This document shows, one piece after another, positions 22,508 through 32,924 of a stretch of 64,000 bases of DNA (positions within the stretch are counted from its first letter, which is position 1; each line of letters starts with the position of its first letter). The DNA comes from Vibrio europaeus. GTDB lineage: Bacteria; Pseudomonadota; Gammaproteobacteria; Enterobacterales; Vibrionaceae. Below the pieces are notes generated by a model. That model had not been told where the DNA came from, ran no database searches, and was given only the letters and a program-made list of their open reading frames with translations. The stretch covers positions 184,001 to 248,000 of the forward strand of contig NZ_LUAX01000004.1 in NCBI RefSeq assembly GCF_001695575.1. The letters run 5' to 3'. The translations under genes and the position numbers were made by a program.

Positions 22508-23128
22508 ATGGCAAGATATTTGGGTCCTAAGCTGAAGCTTAGCCGTCGCGAAGGTACTGACTTATTCCTTAAGTCTGGTGTACGCGCGATCGATACCAAG
22601 TGTAAAATTGATAACGCACCAGGTGTACACGGCGCTCGTCGCGGTCGTCTATCTGAGTATGGCGTTCAGCTTCGTGAGAAGCAAAAAGTTCGTCGTATGT
22701 ACGGCGTTCTAGAAAAACAATTCCGTAACTACTACAAAGAAGCTGCACGTCTTAAAGGCAACACAGGTGAAAACCTGCTTCAGCTTCTTGAAGGTCGTCT
22801 TGATAACGTAGTTTACCGCATGGGCTTTGGCGCAACTCGCGCAGAAGCACGTCAGCTAGTTAGCCACAAAGCTATCCTAGTTAACGGTAAAGTTGTAAAC
22901 ATTCCTTCTTTCAAAGTTGCGGCTAATGACGTTGTTTCTATCCGCGAGAAAGCTAAACAGCAGTCTCGTATTAAAGCAGCTCTAGAAGTTGCTGAACAAC
23001 GTGAAAAACCAACTTGGATTGAAGTAGATGGCGGTAAGATGGAAGGTTCATTCAAGCGTATGCCTGAACGTTCAGATCTATCTGCTGATATCAACGAACA
23101 ATTGATCGTCGAGCTTTACTCTAAGTAA
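22508..23128 (+). CDS. rpsD: 30S ribosomal protein S4
   Basis: 206 aa. Primary 16S rRNA binder, mRNA-entry helicase component and repressor of the alpha operon. The S4 RNA-binding motif occupies about residues 96-156 ([20 protein letters not shown]). The N-terminal region lacks the zinc cysteines seen in some other phyla. Confidence 0.99.
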   Translation: MARYLGPKLKLSRREGTDLFLKSGVRAIDTKCKIDNAPGVHGARRGRLSEYGVQLREKQKVRRMYGVLEKQFRNYYKEAARLKGNTGENLLQLLEGRLDNVVYRMGFGATRAEARQLVSHKAILVNGKVVNIPSFKVAANDVVSIREKAKQQSRIKAALEVAEQREKPTWIEVDGGKMEGSFKRMPERSDLSADINEQLIVELYSK

Positions 23129-23152
23129 GGTTTAAATTAAAGAGAGGACACA

Positions 23153-24145
23153 ATGCAGGGTTCTGTAACAGAATTTCTTAAGCCACGTCTTGTTGACATC
23201 GAACAGGTTAGCACGACTCACGCAAAAGTAACTCTTGAGCCATTAGAGCGTGGTTTTGGCCATACTCTTGGTAATGCACTTCGCCGTATTCTTCTATCTT
23301 CTATGCCAGGTTGTGCTGTAACAGAAGTAGAAATCGAAGGCGTACTTCATGAGTACAGCACTAAAGAAGGCGTTCAAGAAGATATTCTTGAAATCCTACT
23401 TAACCTTAAAGGTTTAGCTGTACGTGTTGCCGAAGGCAAAGATGAAGTGTTCATTACTTTGAACAAATCAGGCTCGGGCCCTGTGGTTGCAGGTGACATC
23501 ACCCATGATGGTGATGTAGAGATCGCTAACCCTGAACACGTTATTTGTCACCTAACAGATGACAACGCTGAGATCGCAATGCGCATCAAAGTTGAACGTG
23601 GTCGTGGTTATGTTCCAGCTTCGGCTCGTATCCATACTGAAGAAGATGAGCGTCCAATTGGTCGCCTACTGGTTGACGCTACGTACAGCCCAGTAGACAA
23701 GATTGCTTACTCTGTTGAAGCAGCTCGTGTAGAGCAGCGTACAGACTTAGACAAGCTTGTTATCGATATGGAAACGAACGGTACTCTAGACCCTGAGGAA
23801 GCAATCCGTCGTGCAGCTACTATCCTAGCTGAACAATTGGATGCGTTCGTAGATCTACGTGATGTACGTGTACCTGAGGAGAAGGAAGAGAAGCCAGAAT
23901 TCGATCCGATCCTACTGCGTCCTGTAGACGATCTTGAACTAACAGTTCGCTCTGCTAACTGTCTGAAAGCAGAAGCGATTCACTACATCGGTGATCTTGT
24001 ACAGCGTACTGAGGTTGAGCTACTTAAAACGCCTAACCTCGGTAAAAAATCTCTTACAGAGATTAAAGACGTACTTGCATCACGTGGTCTTTCTCTTGGC
24101 ATGCGCCTAGAAAACTGGCCACCAGCGTCTATCGCTGAAGATTAA
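23153..24145 (+). CDS. rpoA: RNA polymerase alpha subunit
   Basis: 330 aa. N-terminal domain (about 1-235) dimerises and holds beta/beta'; a flexible linker of acidic residues ([16 protein letters not shown]) leads to the C-terminal domain (about 250-330), which binds UP elements and activators such as [22 protein letters not shown] includes the arginine and asparagine that contact DNA. Confidence 0.99.
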   Translation: MQGSVTEFLKPRLVDIEQVSTTHAKVTLEPLERGFGHTLGNALRRILLSSMPGCAVTEVEIEGVLHEYSTKEGVQEDILEILLNLKGLAVRVAEGKDEVFITLNKSGSGPVVAGDITHDGDVEIANPEHVICHLTDDNAEIAMRIKVERGRGYVPASARIHTEEDERPIGRLLVDATYSPVDKIAYSVEAARVEQRTDLDKLVIDMETNGTLDPEEAIRRAATILAEQLDAFVDLRDVRVPEEKEEKPEFDPILLRPVDDLELTVRSANCLKAEAIHYIGDLVQRTEVELLKTPNLGKKSLTEIKDVLASRGLSLGMRLENWPPASIAED

Positions 24146-24170
24146 TCGATAAAGTTAGAAGGATTAGGTC

Positions 24171-24551
24171 ATGCGCCATCGTAAGAGTGGTCGTCAACTC
24201 AACCGCAATAGCTCACATCGTAAAGCGATGTTTAGCAACATGGCTAGCTCTCTAGTACGTCATGAAGTTATCAAGACTACTTTGCCAAAAGCAAAAGAGC
24301 TACGTCGCGTAGTTGAGCCTTTGATTACACTAGCTAAGACTGACAGCGTTGCTAACCGTCGTCTAGCGTTTGCACGTACTCGTGACAACGAAGTAGTTGC
24401 AAAACTATTTAACGAACTAGGTCCACGTTTTGCTGCTCGTCAGGGCGGTTACACTCGTATCCTAAAAGCTGGTTTCCGTACTGGTGATAAAGCTCCAATG
24501 GCTTACATTGAGCTTGTAGATCGCCCAGCTGCTGAAGAAGCTGCTGAGTAA
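24171..24551 (+). CDS. rplQ: 50S ribosomal protein L17
   Basis: 126 aa. [20 protein letters not shown] is the universal N-terminus. Located near the tunnel exit. Last gene of the alpha operon, 25 bp after rpoA and followed by a strong terminator. Confidence 0.99.
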   Translation: MRHRKSGRQLNRNSSHRKAMFSNMASSLVRHEVIKTTLPKAKELRRVVEPLITLAKTDSVANRRLAFARTRDNEVVAKLFNELGPRFAARQGGYTRILKAGFRTGDKAPMAYIELVDRPAAEEAAE

Positions 24552-24568
24552 TCAGGTTCGTAAGAACG

Positions 24569-24598
24569 AAAAAGCCGAGCATTAGCTCGGCTTTTTTA
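24569..24598 (+). terminator. Terminator of the alpha operon
   Basis: AAAAAGCCGAGC pairs with GCTCGGCTTTTTT around a 4-base loop; classic intrinsic terminator. Confidence 0.95.
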
Positions 24599-24615
24599 CG
24601 TTTGGAGATAGAGGA

Positions 24616-24682
24616 AGAGCGGGCTGCGCCCTATGGAACGCTTCGCTTGTAGAAAACGGGATCGGGCTTCGCCCTTCTAGAG
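24616..24682. repeat. REP-like palindromic units after rplQ
   Basis: GGGCTGCGCCC (24621-24631), AACGCTTCGCTT (24637-24648) and GGGCTTCGCCC (24664-24674) each form a short stem with a three-base loop. Related units lie after rlmB. The remaining bases up to 24766 hold no gene that I can support. Confidence 0.6.
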
Positions 24683-24766
24683 TGAGCGTCGATACACTGG
24701 TGAAAGAGCCTTTGGAGCGAAAGTATTGACAGGACTTGTTCTCTGGACGAGATAATAATCCAGCTC

Positions 24767-25264
24767 TTACTGCCAGATTGCACCTAAGCTATCTAACAAA
24801 CCGCTGCTTGCACCTTGGCTTTGTAATGCATTTAAGATGATAGGAGTGAAGGTTGAGATTAGAGACGGGTCCATTCCTAATGCTGAAAAAGCGCTCTTAA
24901 CGGATTCGTTGCTGGCAATCATGGTGCTTAAACCGCTTGATTGCAACGATTCAAATCCTGGAATAAGACTCGCCATTTCACTGGTTTCGCCGCCACTCAA
25001 CGAGTTTTGCGCTAAGGCTAACATCGAACCGAGTCCGCCTATCGCTTGTTCAGAGGAAACATTGGCATTGCTTTGCAGAGCTGAAACTAAATCTGTATCT
25101 GCCGCACCTTGCGAAGACCAAGCCTGAACAGCTCCCATTAAAGCGGCATTGGCAATTGTGCCGTAATTGCTTTCAGTCGTACTTGCTTGACCATCGCTTG
25201 AAGTGCTTTTACATCCTATTAAAGCAAGACTTGCTAAAGTCGCTACCGCTAATTTCTTGTACAT
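24767..25264 (-). CDS. Putative lipoprotein, DUF2780-like
   Basis: 165 aa starting with MYKKLAVATLASLALIGCKS, a lipoprotein signal with the lipobox LIGC (modified Cys at about residue 18). The following residue is Lys, so outer-membrane retention is plausible. The mature part is rich in Ser, Ala, Gln and Leu, with repeated LGSMLALAQ/LGMDPSLIS helices similar to the DUF2780 (VcgC/VcgE) family I recall from Vibrio. The function is unknown. A GGAGA ribosome binding site supports the start. Monocistronic. Confidence 0.7.
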   Translation of the reverse strand: MYKKLAVATLASLALIGCKSTSSDGQASTTESNYGTIANAALMGAVQAWSSQGAADTDLVSALQSNANVSSEQAIGGLGSMLALAQNSLSGGETSEMASLIPGFESLQSSGLSTMIASNESVKSAFSALGMDPSLISTFTPIILNALQSQGASSGLLDSLGAIWQ

Positions 25265-25320
25265 TGTCTCTCCTTGGTTCAATAGTATCCATACGCGTTG
25301 ATTTGATAAGTATCATACAT

Positions 25321-25349
25321 AAAAAACGGCGACACAATGGTCGCCGTTA
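25321..25349 (-). terminator. Terminator of fklB
   Basis: AACGGCGAC / GTCGCCGTT stem with a six-base loop, followed on the minus strand by a run of T. Confidence 0.85.
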
Positions 25350-25373
25350 TACATGCTTAAATTTCTTAAGAAA

Positions 25374-25994
25374 TTAAAGAATGTCTAGAAGTTCTACTTC
25401 AAATACTAGAGCAGCAAATGGAGGGATAGCAGCACCTGCGCCACGCTCACCGTATGCTAGGTCTTGTGGGATGTATAGTTTCCACTTAGAACCTACAGGC
25501 ATTAGTTGAAGTGCCTCAACCCAACCTTTGATTACGCCAGTTACTGGGAACTCAGCAGGTTGACCGCGAGATACAGAGCTGTCGAAAACAGTGCCGTCAG
25601 TTAGCTCACCGTGGTAGTGAACGCGAACTTGCTTGTCAGAAGTTGGGATTTCGCCAGTACCTTCAGTGATGATTTCGTACTGTAGACCAGACTCAAGAAC
25701 CGTCACTTCTGAACGTAGAGCGTTGTCTTTTAGGAACGCTTCACCGTCTGCTGCTGCTACTTTAGCTGCTTCTTGACGTGCTGCTTCAACGCGAGTGTGT
25801 AGCTCTTGTAGTGCGTTGTTGATCTCGTCGATTTCGATAGCTGGTTGCTCACCAACTAGTGCAGTTGCGATACCAGCAGCGATAGCGTCAACGTTTAGAC
25901 CTTCAAGACCAGAACCAGCAAGTTGCTGACCCATTTGTAGACCGATACCGTAGCTAGCTTTCTGCTCTACAGTCTCAAATTTAACTTCAGACAT
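25374..25994 (-). CDS. fklB: FKBP-type peptidyl-prolyl isomerase FklB (FKBP22)
   Basis: 206 aa. N-terminal dimerisation helices (about 1-85, [15 protein letters not shown]) precede the FKBP domain (about 95-206), with [18 protein letters not shown], the [18 protein letters not shown] active-site region and the [10 protein letters not shown]-terminus. No signal peptide, so cytosolic. GAGAGA lies just before the ATG. E. coli FklB is also 206 aa. Confidence 0.95.
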   Translation of the reverse strand: MSEVKFETVEQKASYGIGLQMGQQLAGSGLEGLNVDAIAAGIATALVGEQPAIEIDEINNALQELHTRVEAARQEAAKVAAADGEAFLKDNALRSEVTVLESGLQYEIITEGTGEIPTSDKQVRVHYHGELTDGTVFDSSVSRGQPAEFPVTGVIKGWVEALQLMPVGSKWKLYIPQDLAYGERGAGAAIPPFAALVFEVELLDIL

Positions 25995-26222
25995 GTTGTC
26001 TCTCTTTATATGGTGTATAAAGGGTAAAGGATACCAGTTATAGCTTTGTTATGAAACGGTCGAGCCTAGATAGTCTCTCGCCACATTGTGCGATTAAGAT
26101 CGACTTTTAACGACATTTTATCGAAATTTAACTGGGCTATTACCTTCAAGGCTTAAAAATCCTATACTCATAAGCGCTTGGTTTTTATACTTGTAGCGAA
26201 GGCCGTTTGGAGACAAGGTGCG

Positions 26223-26795
26223 ATGAATCGCAGAAAGAAAAAGAAACAGCAGCAGGTGGATTACGTTGAACTGGCAAAAGCCAAGCTCAACCAGATTGAT
26301 TGGCAGCAGATTAAGCAGACTATTCTAGATAAATGGAACTTGTTACCTAGGCTGCATCAACGTGCACTTATGGTGATTACTCCTTTGCTATTGGTGTTAC
26401 TTGTGATTCCAATCCCTGAAGCTCAAACCGAAACAGAACCGGTAGTTTCTCCTAACACTCAACGTGTCGAAATTGATATCAATACCCGTAGCCTGAGTGA
26501 GCAAAAAAGCGCAGAGCAGGATTCACTGGTCTCTAAAGCTTGGAATGAATATGAGGTAAAAAGTGGTGATACCTTAGCTCAAGTTTTTCGTAGTAACGGC
26601 TTAGCTATGGCTGACCTTAATGCCTTGGTAAAGGTCGAGGGTTCGGATAAGCCTTTGAGTAGAATTAAAAAAGGTCAGCTAGTGCGATTTAAACTAGCCG
26701 AAAATGGGCAGCTTGATATCTTACAGCTTGAAAAAAGCAATCAGTCGGTGATGTTCTTCCGACTGTCAGATGGTGGATTTGGTCGCAGCAAGTAA
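26223..26795 (+). CDS. OapA-like LysM protein
   Basis: 190 aa from ATG 26223. A very basic N-terminus (MNRRKKKKQQQ), one membrane helix (about 47-64, ALMVITPLLLVLLVIPI) and a periplasmic LysM-like domain (about 105-165, YEVKSGDTLAQVFRSNGL ... IKKGQLVRFKL). This is the layout of the N-terminal part of opacity-associated protein A relatives and of the YtfB cell-division factor. It lacks the M23 peptidase domain found in longer relatives. Role probably at the peptidoglycan; inferred. The last 55 bp overlap the convergent transporter gene. Confidence 0.75.
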   Translation: MNRRKKKKQQQVDYVELAKAKLNQIDWQQIKQTILDKWNLLPRLHQRALMVITPLLLVLLVIPIPEAQTETEPVVSPNTQRVEIDINTRSLSEQKSAEQDSLVSKAWNEYEVKSGDTLAQVFRSNGLAMADLNALVKVEGSDKPLSRIKKGQLVRFKLAENGQLDILQLEKSNQSVMFFRLSDGGFGRSK

Positions 26796-27649
26796 TTGAC
26801 TCTAAATAGTTTCACCACTGCTTTCCATGGCATTAGGGGGAGGATGATCATCACTATCCCTAATGCTGTCAGCCAATCTGGCACTTCATCAAACCACATC
26901 ACACCAAACAGTGCGACAAACACTAACCCTGAATTTTCTGCCACTGCGATCGAGCTGGCTGGCGAGCGTTGGTAAGCCATCACTGCAAAACCATTGTAGG
27001 TCAGAATCAAGGCTGCACTGGCTAAGATTAGCAGTAGGTGGCTATTCGATATCGGCTGCCAGTAAAACAACGCCAGTATGGCTGATATAGGCAGCGACAG
27101 GACTGATGTCCAAAATAGGGTACTTACGACGGTTTGTTGGCTAGGTAGCTTTCGTGCGCTTATATTAAACAGGGCAAGAGTGAAGGTTGTTCCGAGTGCA
27201 AATAGCGCTGCCCAGTGAAACTCCGATGGCCTTAGCACCACCATTACTCCAGCAAAGCCAAAAATGGTTGCAGCACTGCGTTGAAGTGTTGGCTTCTCTC
27301 CAAGTAACACAATTGCCAACGGTAGCATGAGTAGGGGGGCTGCGTAGAAAACAGCATTGGCCGTGGCCAAGGTTAAGTGGGTGATGGCGACAACCATGCA
27401 TCCACTGCCAATTAAGATTAGATGCGCTCTGAGCAAATTTAACTTTGGGCTGTACATCTTTCGTTGTGACTGCGATTGTTTCCACCACAAAGGAAAAATA
27501 ACCGCAGCTGAGAGCAATTGGCGAATGAAGATGTACTGAAAGATTGAGACCTCACCATCAAGCAGCTTCACAGCGACATCGGAAAGAGAAGCTGCGAAGT
27601 TGCCAATTACCAGCAGTAGGATAGCGAGGTAGGTTGCAGAGAGAGCCAA
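26741..27649 (-). CDS. EamA/DMT family transporter
   Basis: 302 aa with ten hydrophobic helices in two repeated halves of five, the drug/metabolite transporter pattern. The second EamA half shows VMAYQRSPASSIAVAENSGLVF followed by ALFGVMWFDEVP. The substrate is unknown. Ends inside the 3' end of the opposite LysM gene, and starts 2 bp after the upstream acetyltransferase gene, so those two are co-transcribed. Confidence 0.85.
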   Translation of the reverse strand: MALSATYLAILLLVIGNFAASLSDVAVKLLDGEVSIFQYIFIRQLLSAAVIFPLWWKQSQSQRKMYSPKLNLLRAHLILIGSGCMVVAITHLTLATANAVFYAAPLLMLPLAIVLLGEKPTLQRSAATIFGFAGVMVVLRPSEFHWAALFALGTTFTLALFNISARKLPSQQTVVSTLFWTSVLSLPISAILALFYWQPISNSHLLLILASAALILTYNGFAVMAYQRSPASSIAVAENSGLVFVALFGVMWFDEVPDWLTALGIVMIILPLMPWKAVVKLFRVNYLLRPNPPSDSRKNITD

Positions 27650-27651
27650 GG

Positions 27652-28104
27652 CTACTTTTCCAATTTCATATCAATGTGTGGGATGTCATCTTCTAAGTAC
27701 ATAGCGGATGTTTGAACAAAACCGTGTCGTTGATAGAAAGAGGCTAAGTGTTCTTGAGCGCCAATTTCAATCGATTCACTTGGCCATAATGATTCACAAT
27801 CTGCCAATGCTTGTTGCAGCAGCTTATGACCTAAACCACCACCTCTATGACTTTCCTTAGTGGCAACACGACCAATACTCACGGATGGATAACTGAGTCC
27901 TTTCGGTAATAAACGTGCGCAAGCTATTAGCTTATCGTCTTGATAACCGAGTAGGTGAAAAACGCCCAACTGGTGGTCTTTATCATCCAGCTCTGGGTAA
28001 GGACAAGTTTGTTCGACGACGAAGACGTCGACTCGAAGTTTTAGCAGTGTATACAGTTGCTCTGTGGTGAGGTCGGAAAAAGATTTGAGTTGCCAAGTAA
28101 TCAT
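27652..28104 (-). CDS. elaA: ElaA-type GNAT acetyltransferase
   Basis: 150 aa. Opens with the ElaA pattern LTTEQLYTLLKLRVDVFVVEQ and contains the acetyl-CoA site VATKESHRGGGLGHKLLQQAL (motif A, R-x-x-G-x-G/A form). QEHLASFYQRHGF is the usual GNAT C-terminal signature. The substrate is not established for this family. First gene of a two-gene unit with the EamA transporter. Confidence 0.88.
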   Translation of the reverse strand: MITWQLKSFSDLTTEQLYTLLKLRVDVFVVEQTCPYPELDDKDHQLGVFHLLGYQDDKLIACARLLPKGLSYPSVSIGRVATKESHRGGGLGHKLLQQALADCESLWPSESIEIGAQEHLASFYQRHGFVQTSAMYLEDDIPHIDMKLEK

Positions 28105-28174
28105 TGTTTATCTGTCTTGCTGTTGTTGATATCGCCAATGTAGCAAGACAGTTTTCGATGGGCATTAACAATTG

Positions 28175-28738
28175 TTAACTTTGGCTGCGCTTTTTGATTC
28201 GGCTTAGGCTAATTGGAGTAATCCCAAGATACGCTGCGATTTGATAATCGTTGAGGCGTTCAAGTAAGTTAGGGTAATGCTGACAGAAAAGTTCATAACG
28301 CTCTTCCGGGCTATAGAGCAACATAAAGCGTTCTTTGTTTTCTTTATACATCAGCTGAGTTTCAAGCAGCTTGAGGTAAATACCGTGTTTTTGCTCGCGC
28401 CACACCCTTAAGGTCTCAATAGGTAGAGAGAGCAAGGTGCACTGGGTTAGAGACTCAAGTAAGTAAGGGGAGGGTTGCTGATTGACCAAGCTTTCAAAGC
28501 CGATGATCCAATCATTCTCCCAATAGAACTCTTTACTGAACTCTTTGCCTTTATCGGTTAGATACGCCGAGTGGCACATCCCATCTAACAAAAAGAAAAT
28601 CTCTTCAGCGACTTCCCCTTGATGCAACAGAATATGGCGAGTTGGTAGTTCAATCAGTTGCGCGGAATAGGTGAGTTGTTCTATTTCAGGTTGCGTGAAT
28701 CCGTTTTGTGACAGTTGCTGATGGAAAGCGTCAAACAT
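28175..28738 (-). CDS. Crp/Fnr-family transcriptional regulator
   Basis: About 187 aa from ATG 28738, or up to 206 aa if one of the upstream starts (28774 or 28795) is used; none has a strong ribosome binding site. An N-terminal cyclic-nucleotide-type beta roll (HILLHQGEVAEEIFFLLDG) leads through the dimer helix to a short C-terminal helix-turn-helix (YQIAAYLGITPISLSRI). The cAMP-contact Arg and Ser of CRP are not evident, and no Fnr cysteines are seen, so the effector is unknown. Target genes are unknown; the neighbour cpdB is upstream on the same strand behind a terminator. Confidence 0.8.
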   Translation of the reverse strand: MFDAFHQQLSQNGFTQPEIEQLTYSAQLIELPTRHILLHQGEVAEEIFFLLDGMCHSAYLTDKGKEFSKEFYWENDWIIGFESLVNQQPSPYLLESLTQCTLLSLPIETLRVWREQKHGIYLKLLETQLMYKENKERFMLLYSPEERYELFCQHYPNLLERLNDYQIAAYLGITPISLSRIKKRSQS

Positions 28739-28795
28739 AATGGCAAAAATCTTACGTAGATGAAGAGCAGTCATTTTAAGATAAACGTTAACCAA

Positions 28796-28826
28796 TAAAA
28801 AAGCCGCAATTTTTATTGCGGCTTTC
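28796..28826 (-). terminator. Terminator of cpdB
   Basis: AAGCCGCAAT / ATTGCGGCTT stem; on the minus strand it is followed by TTTTTT. It separates cpdB from the Crp-like gene. Confidence 0.9.
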
Positions 28827-28844
28827 AGCTAATCTAATGAAGTG

Positions 28845-30806
28845 TTACTTCTGTAGATCGATTTGGTACACACCAAAGCCAACATCATCCGTCGCGACAC
28901 GTTTCATTGGGTACTGACCTTTCTCTTCAATGAATTTCGCTGCTTTTTCACTTGGTGATGTTTCAAAGCGAATATCAAGTTTGTTGTCAGACTTGATTGG
29001 AGCAAATGACCAGTTGTTGTCAGCGCTTGGCGTTACTTCACCTTTCTCTTGGCTTACACGAGTGATGTATGCTGCGATAACTGAACGGTTTTCATCTGGC
29101 GAATCAAATGCGATAAACTCTGCGCCTGTTCCTGGGAACTTGTTGCTGTATGCGCGGTAGTTGTTGGTTGCGATGATGAAATCTTGCTTCATATCGATTG
29201 GCTTACCTTGATAAGTCAGGCCAACAATACGCTCGGCACCTTGGTTAACGACTTTACAGTTACCATCGTATTTCGCTGGTTGAGTGACGTCAATTTGGTA
29301 GTTTACACCGTCGATAACATCGAAGTTGTAAGTACGGAAGCCGTCCCAGTCGATAAGTTGCTGTGGTGTAGTGCTGTTGACGTCGATTTGTTTAAACTGC
29401 CCAGCAGTACACTCTAGCCACTCTTTGACTTCTTTACCGGTGACCTTCATCGCTACCAGCGTGTTCGGGTACAGGTATAGGTCTGCTGCATTACGGAACG
29501 TTAGCTGACCAGATTCAACTTCAGTGAAGTTTGCAGGGTCATTTTTACGACCACCCGCTTTGAATGGCGCTGCTGCAGAAAGTACTGGAATATCAGAGAG
29601 ATCTGGGTCGCCCTGAATGAAGCGCTCGACATAATCTTTTTGCGCTAGGTTGACGATTTGAACCGTTGGATCATCCTGAACGAGAGCCAAGAAGCTGTAC
29701 ATGACGTCATTCGCTTTACCAATCGGTTGGTTAACGAAATCGCGAGTACCTTTATGGTCAGCTTCAAGTGCTTTGACCATCTCTTTATCTGCTTCAGCCA
29801 GCGACTTCTTGTTTACTTTGTCGAAGATTGGGCGCGCTTCAGATTGGCCATTAACCACAACCCATTTGCCATCTTTCTCTTTAAGTTCTAGATCGATAAC
29901 ACCAACATGGCTACCCCAGCGGCCTGGCATAACTGAGGCTACGCCATTGATAGTCCCTTTTTGGTTATCAACGCCTTGAATATTATCGAAGCCTTTACCC
30001 GGGAATACCGCATGCGAGTGGCCAAATGCAATTGCGTCGATACCTTCAACTTCAGCTAAGTAGTAAGTAGAGTTTTCAGCACCATGTTTGTATGGGTCTG
30101 CTGCTACACCTGAGTGAGGAATCGCAACGATAACGTCGGCACCCTCTTTTTTCATCTGTGGAACAAGCTCTTCTGCTGTTTCCTTGATGTCTTTAGCGAA
30201 CACCTTACCTTCTAGGTTCTTCTTATCCCAAACCATGATCTGTGGTGGAACAAATCCGATGTAACCCACTTTGATTTCGTGCTCAACACCGTCAACGTCT
30301 TTGAATTTGTGAGACTTAATGATGTATGGCTTAAAGTAGTGCTCACCGGTTTTTTGATCAAATACGTTAGCGCTGATGTAAGGGAAGTCTGCATCGTTGA
30401 TGGTTTCAGCTAGGAACTCAAGGCCGTAGTTGAATTCATGGTTACCAATGTTACCCACATCGTAGTCTAGTTGGTTCATCGCTTTATACACTGGGTGTAC
30501 TTCACCAACTTTGATGCCTTTAGCTGCCATGTAGTCACCCATAGGGCTACCTTGGATTAAGTCACCGTTATCAACCAATACACTGTTCTCAACTTCAGCG
30601 CGAGCCTGTTTTACTAAAGTAGCAGCACGAGTCAGACCAATCTTTTGCGATGGCTTATCTTTGTAGTAGTCATAATCCATGACGTTAGTGTGAATATCAG
30701 TTGTTTCGACAATACGAAGTTTGATCGTATCTGCCATTGCTGGGCCTGCCATGGTTAACATGCCACCCAGTACAGCAAGAGATAGGGGTTTCACTGCTAC
30801 TTTCAT
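28845..30806 (-). CDS. cpdB: Periplasmic 2',3'-cyclic-nucleotide 2'-phosphodiesterase / 3'-nucleotidase
   Basis: 653 aa. Signal peptide of about 25 residues (cut after PAMA). The N-terminal metallophosphatase domain shows [29 protein letters not shown] and [11 protein letters not shown], the di-metal ligands of the family. The C-terminal 5'-nucleotidase domain includes [13 protein letters not shown] [14 protein letters not shown] and IATNNYRA. It hydrolyses 2',3'-cyclic nucleotides and 3'-AMP in the periplasm so that nucleosides can be taken up. Length agrees with E. coli CpdB. Confidence 0.96.
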   Translation of the reverse strand: MKVAVKPLSLAVLGGMLTMAGPAMADTIKLRIVETTDIHTNVMDYDYYKDKPSQKIGLTRAATLVKQARAEVENSVLVDNGDLIQGSPMGDYMAAKGIKVGEVHPVYKAMNQLDYDVGNIGNHEFNYGLEFLAETINDADFPYISANVFDQKTGEHYFKPYIIKSHKFKDVDGVEHEIKVGYIGFVPPQIMVWDKKNLEGKVFAKDIKETAEELVPQMKKEGADVIVAIPHSGVAADPYKHGAENSTYYLAEVEGIDAIAFGHSHAVFPGKGFDNIQGVDNQKGTINGVASVMPGRWGSHVGVIDLELKEKDGKWVVVNGQSEARPIFDKVNKKSLAEADKEMVKALEADHKGTRDFVNQPIGKANDVMYSFLALVQDDPTVQIVNLAQKDYVERFIQGDPDLSDIPVLSAAAPFKAGGRKNDPANFTEVESGQLTFRNAADLYLYPNTLVAMKVTGKEVKEWLECTAGQFKQIDVNSTTPQQLIDWDGFRTYNFDVIDGVNYQIDVTQPAKYDGNCKVVNQGAERIVGLTYQGKPIDMKQDFIIATNNYRAYSNKFPGTGAEFIAFDSPDENRSVIAAYITRVSQEKGEVTPSADNNWSFAPIKSDNKLDIRFETSPSEKAAKFIEEKGQYPMKRVATDDVGFGVYQIDLQK

Positions 30807-30998
30807 TTTTTGATGCTCCGATAGCGTTTAGTAAGACGCTGCATAATGTAACAAAATGAAATGAAACAATGATTTCATTGAAAGACAAAGTGTGATGTTG
30901 AGCAATTACTTTATAGCGTTCTGCTGAGAATATCTCAAAACCGAACAAAGCTTGAACAATCTTAAAATATTCGCTTATCAGGAATTGATATAAAAAAT

Positions 30999-31026
30999 GA
31001 AATTTTAGAATTTCAGGTAATATAAC
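30999..31026 (+). promoter_or_regulatory. Candidate cobA-cys promoter with palindrome
   Basis: GAAATT-TTAG-AATTTC is a perfect 6-bp inverted repeat at 30999-31014, just upstream of a -10-like TATAAC at 31021-31026, 44 bp before cobA. CysB is the usual activator of such operons; its sites are hard to recognise by eye, so the link is only a guess. Confidence 0.3.
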
Positions 31027-31069
31027 TAGGGCGCCATAATGCCTTCATAGATTAGGTAAGGGTGACATT

Positions 31070-31939
31070 ATGGCGAGCAAGGATAAGATTTCTCAATTTC
31101 CTCTGAGCAATCAGCACGCACAGCGTAGTAAGCAAGCAGATCTCAATACAGTTGGTCAGAGTCTGCTCGGTAAAGGTGAAGTTGCACTCGTTGGCGCAGG
31201 TCCGGGTGATGTAGAACTTCTGACCTTGAAAGCGCTGCGTTTCCTTCAGCAAGCAGATGTTGTGCTTTATGACTACTTAGTATCTGATGACATCATCTCT
31301 TTGGTGCCAAGCGATACCATCTTAGTTTGTGTCGGTAAACGTGCCGGTCACCACAGTGTTCCTCAAGAAAAAACCAATCAACTACTACTCGATTTCGCGC
31401 TGCAAGGTCATCGCGTGGTACGGATAAAAGGTGGCGATCCGTTTATCTTTGGTCGTGGTGGAGAAGAGCTTGAAGTCCTTGCTGATGCAGGCGTCTCTTT
31501 CCATGTCGTGCCAGGTATCACTGCCGCAGCTGGCGCAACCGCTTATGCGGGTATTCCCCTCACTCATCGCGACTATGCTCAGTCGGCAATGTTTATCACC
31601 GGTCATTTAAAAGCAGAAAGTGACCAGATGGATTGGTCAACGTTAGCGCGCGGTAATCAGACTCTAGTGATCTACATGGGTTTGATGAAGTCGGAATACA
31701 TCCAAAGCCAGTTGATTGAACATGGTCGTCAGCCAGAAACACCCATCGCAATTATTGAGCGCGGCACGCACAGCAAACAGAAAGTATTTAAAGGTCAGCT
31801 CAATGAGCTTGCTGATCTCGCAAAAGACGCTCAGTCACCTTCGCTTATCGTCGTTGGTGAAGTAGTGGCATTGTCCGAAAAGCTTGCGTGGTTTGAACCC
31901 CAAGCAGAACAAGTCACCGCTCAGCGTCAGTCAGCCTAA
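31070..31939 (+). CDS. cobA: Uroporphyrinogen-III C-methyltransferase
   Basis: 289 aa. SAM-dependent methylation of uroporphyrinogen III to precorrin-2, the first step to siroheme, the cofactor of the sulfite reductase CysI encoded at 60.6 kb. Motifs: [17 protein letters not shown] (residues about 41-57), [38 protein letters not shown] and FITGHLKA. About 35 extra N-terminal residues precede the core, as in some Vibrio homologues. It lacks the CysG dehydrogenase/chelatase half. First gene of the sulfate-activation operon. Confidence 0.93.
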   Translation: MASKDKISQFPLSNQHAQRSKQADLNTVGQSLLGKGEVALVGAGPGDVELLTLKALRFLQQADVVLYDYLVSDDIISLVPSDTILVCVGKRAGHHSVPQEKTNQLLLDFALQGHRVVRIKGGDPFIFGRGGEELEVLADAGVSFHVVPGITAAAGATAYAGIPLTHRDYAQSAMFITGHLKAESDQMDWSTLARGNQTLVIYMGLMKSEYIQSQLIEHGRQPETPIAIIERGTHSKQKVFKGQLNELADLAKDAQSPSLIVVGEVVALSEKLAWFEPQAEQVTAQRQSA

Positions 31940-31995
31940 CGCGATTTTAACTAGATTAGCCATCGGCTCAATGAGCCATAAAGGAAGCAATTAAC

Positions 31996-32904
31996 ATGGA
32001 TCAAGAACGTTTAACCCATCTTAAGCAGCTTGAAGCGGAGAGTATTCACATCATTCGTGAAGTCGCCGCTGAGTTCGATAACCCAGTGATGATGTATTCA
32101 ATTGGTAAAGACTCATCGGTCATGCTGCATCTGGCACGTAAAGCTTTTTACCCAGGTAAAATTCCTTTCCCGCTACTTCATGTCGATACCGATTGGAAGT
32201 TTAAGGAAATGATTAAGTTTCGTGATCGTACTGCTGAGAAATACGGCTTTGAGCTTTTGGTTCATAAGAACCCAGAAGGTCTTGCGATGGGATGTAGCCC
32301 ATTCACACATGGCTCGTCTAAGCATACTGACATCATGAAAACTCAGGGCCTTAAACAAGCTTTGAACAAGTATGGTTTTGATGCGGCTTTTGGTGGTGCG
32401 CGCCGTGATGAAGAGAAATCTCGTGCGAAAGAGCGTGTTTACTCTTTCCGTGACAAGAATCATACGTGGGATCCAAAGAATCAGCGTCCTGAGTTATGGC
32501 GTACTTACAACGGCCAAATCAACAAAGGTGAGAGCATTCGTGTCTTCCCACTTTCAAACTGGACTGAGCTAGATATTTGGCAATACATCTACCTAGAGAA
32601 CATCGAGATCGTTCCACTTTACCTAGCCGATAAGCGCCCAGTGGTGGAGCGTGATGGCATGCTGATCATGGTGGACGATGACCGTATGGAGCTTCAACCA
32701 GGTGAAAAAATCGAAGAGAAAAGCGTTCGCTTCAGAACACTCGGTTGTTACCCACTGACTGGCGCGATTGAGTCTGAAGCTAATACGCTCACGGGCATTA
32801 TTGAAGAGATGTTGGTTGCCACATCCAGTGAACGACAAGGTAGAGCGATCGACCACGATCAGTCTGGATCGATGGAACTTAAGAAACGCCAAGGTTACTT
32901 CTAA
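31996..32904 (+). CDS. cysD: Sulfate adenylyltransferase subunit 2
   Basis: 302 aa. Forms adenosine 5'-phosphosulfate (APS) from ATP and sulfate with the GTPase CysN. The PP-loop is [16 protein letters not shown] (about residues 35-50); [20 protein letters not shown] and the C-terminal [20 protein letters not shown] are family hallmarks. AAAGGAAG ribosome binding site. 56 bp after cobA. Confidence 0.98.
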   Translation: MDQERLTHLKQLEAESIHIIREVAAEFDNPVMMYSIGKDSSVMLHLARKAFYPGKIPFPLLHVDTDWKFKEMIKFRDRTAEKYGFELLVHKNPEGLAMGCSPFTHGSSKHTDIMKTQGLKQALNKYGFDAAFGGARRDEEKSRAKERVYSFRDKNHTWDPKNQRPELWRTYNGQINKGESIRVFPLSNWTELDIWQYIYLENIEIVPLYLADKRPVVERDGMLIMVDDDRMELQPGEKIEEKSVRFRTLGCYPLTGAIESEANTLTGIIEEMLVATSSERQGRAIDHDQSGSMELKKRQGYF

Positions 32905-32924
32905 TTAGGATCTAAGGAAAGAAC

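Noticed and set aside
28175..28795. Regulator considered to be CRP or FNR itself
   Set aside because: It lacks the cAMP-contact residues of CRP and the cysteines of FNR, and the overall sequence does not match either.
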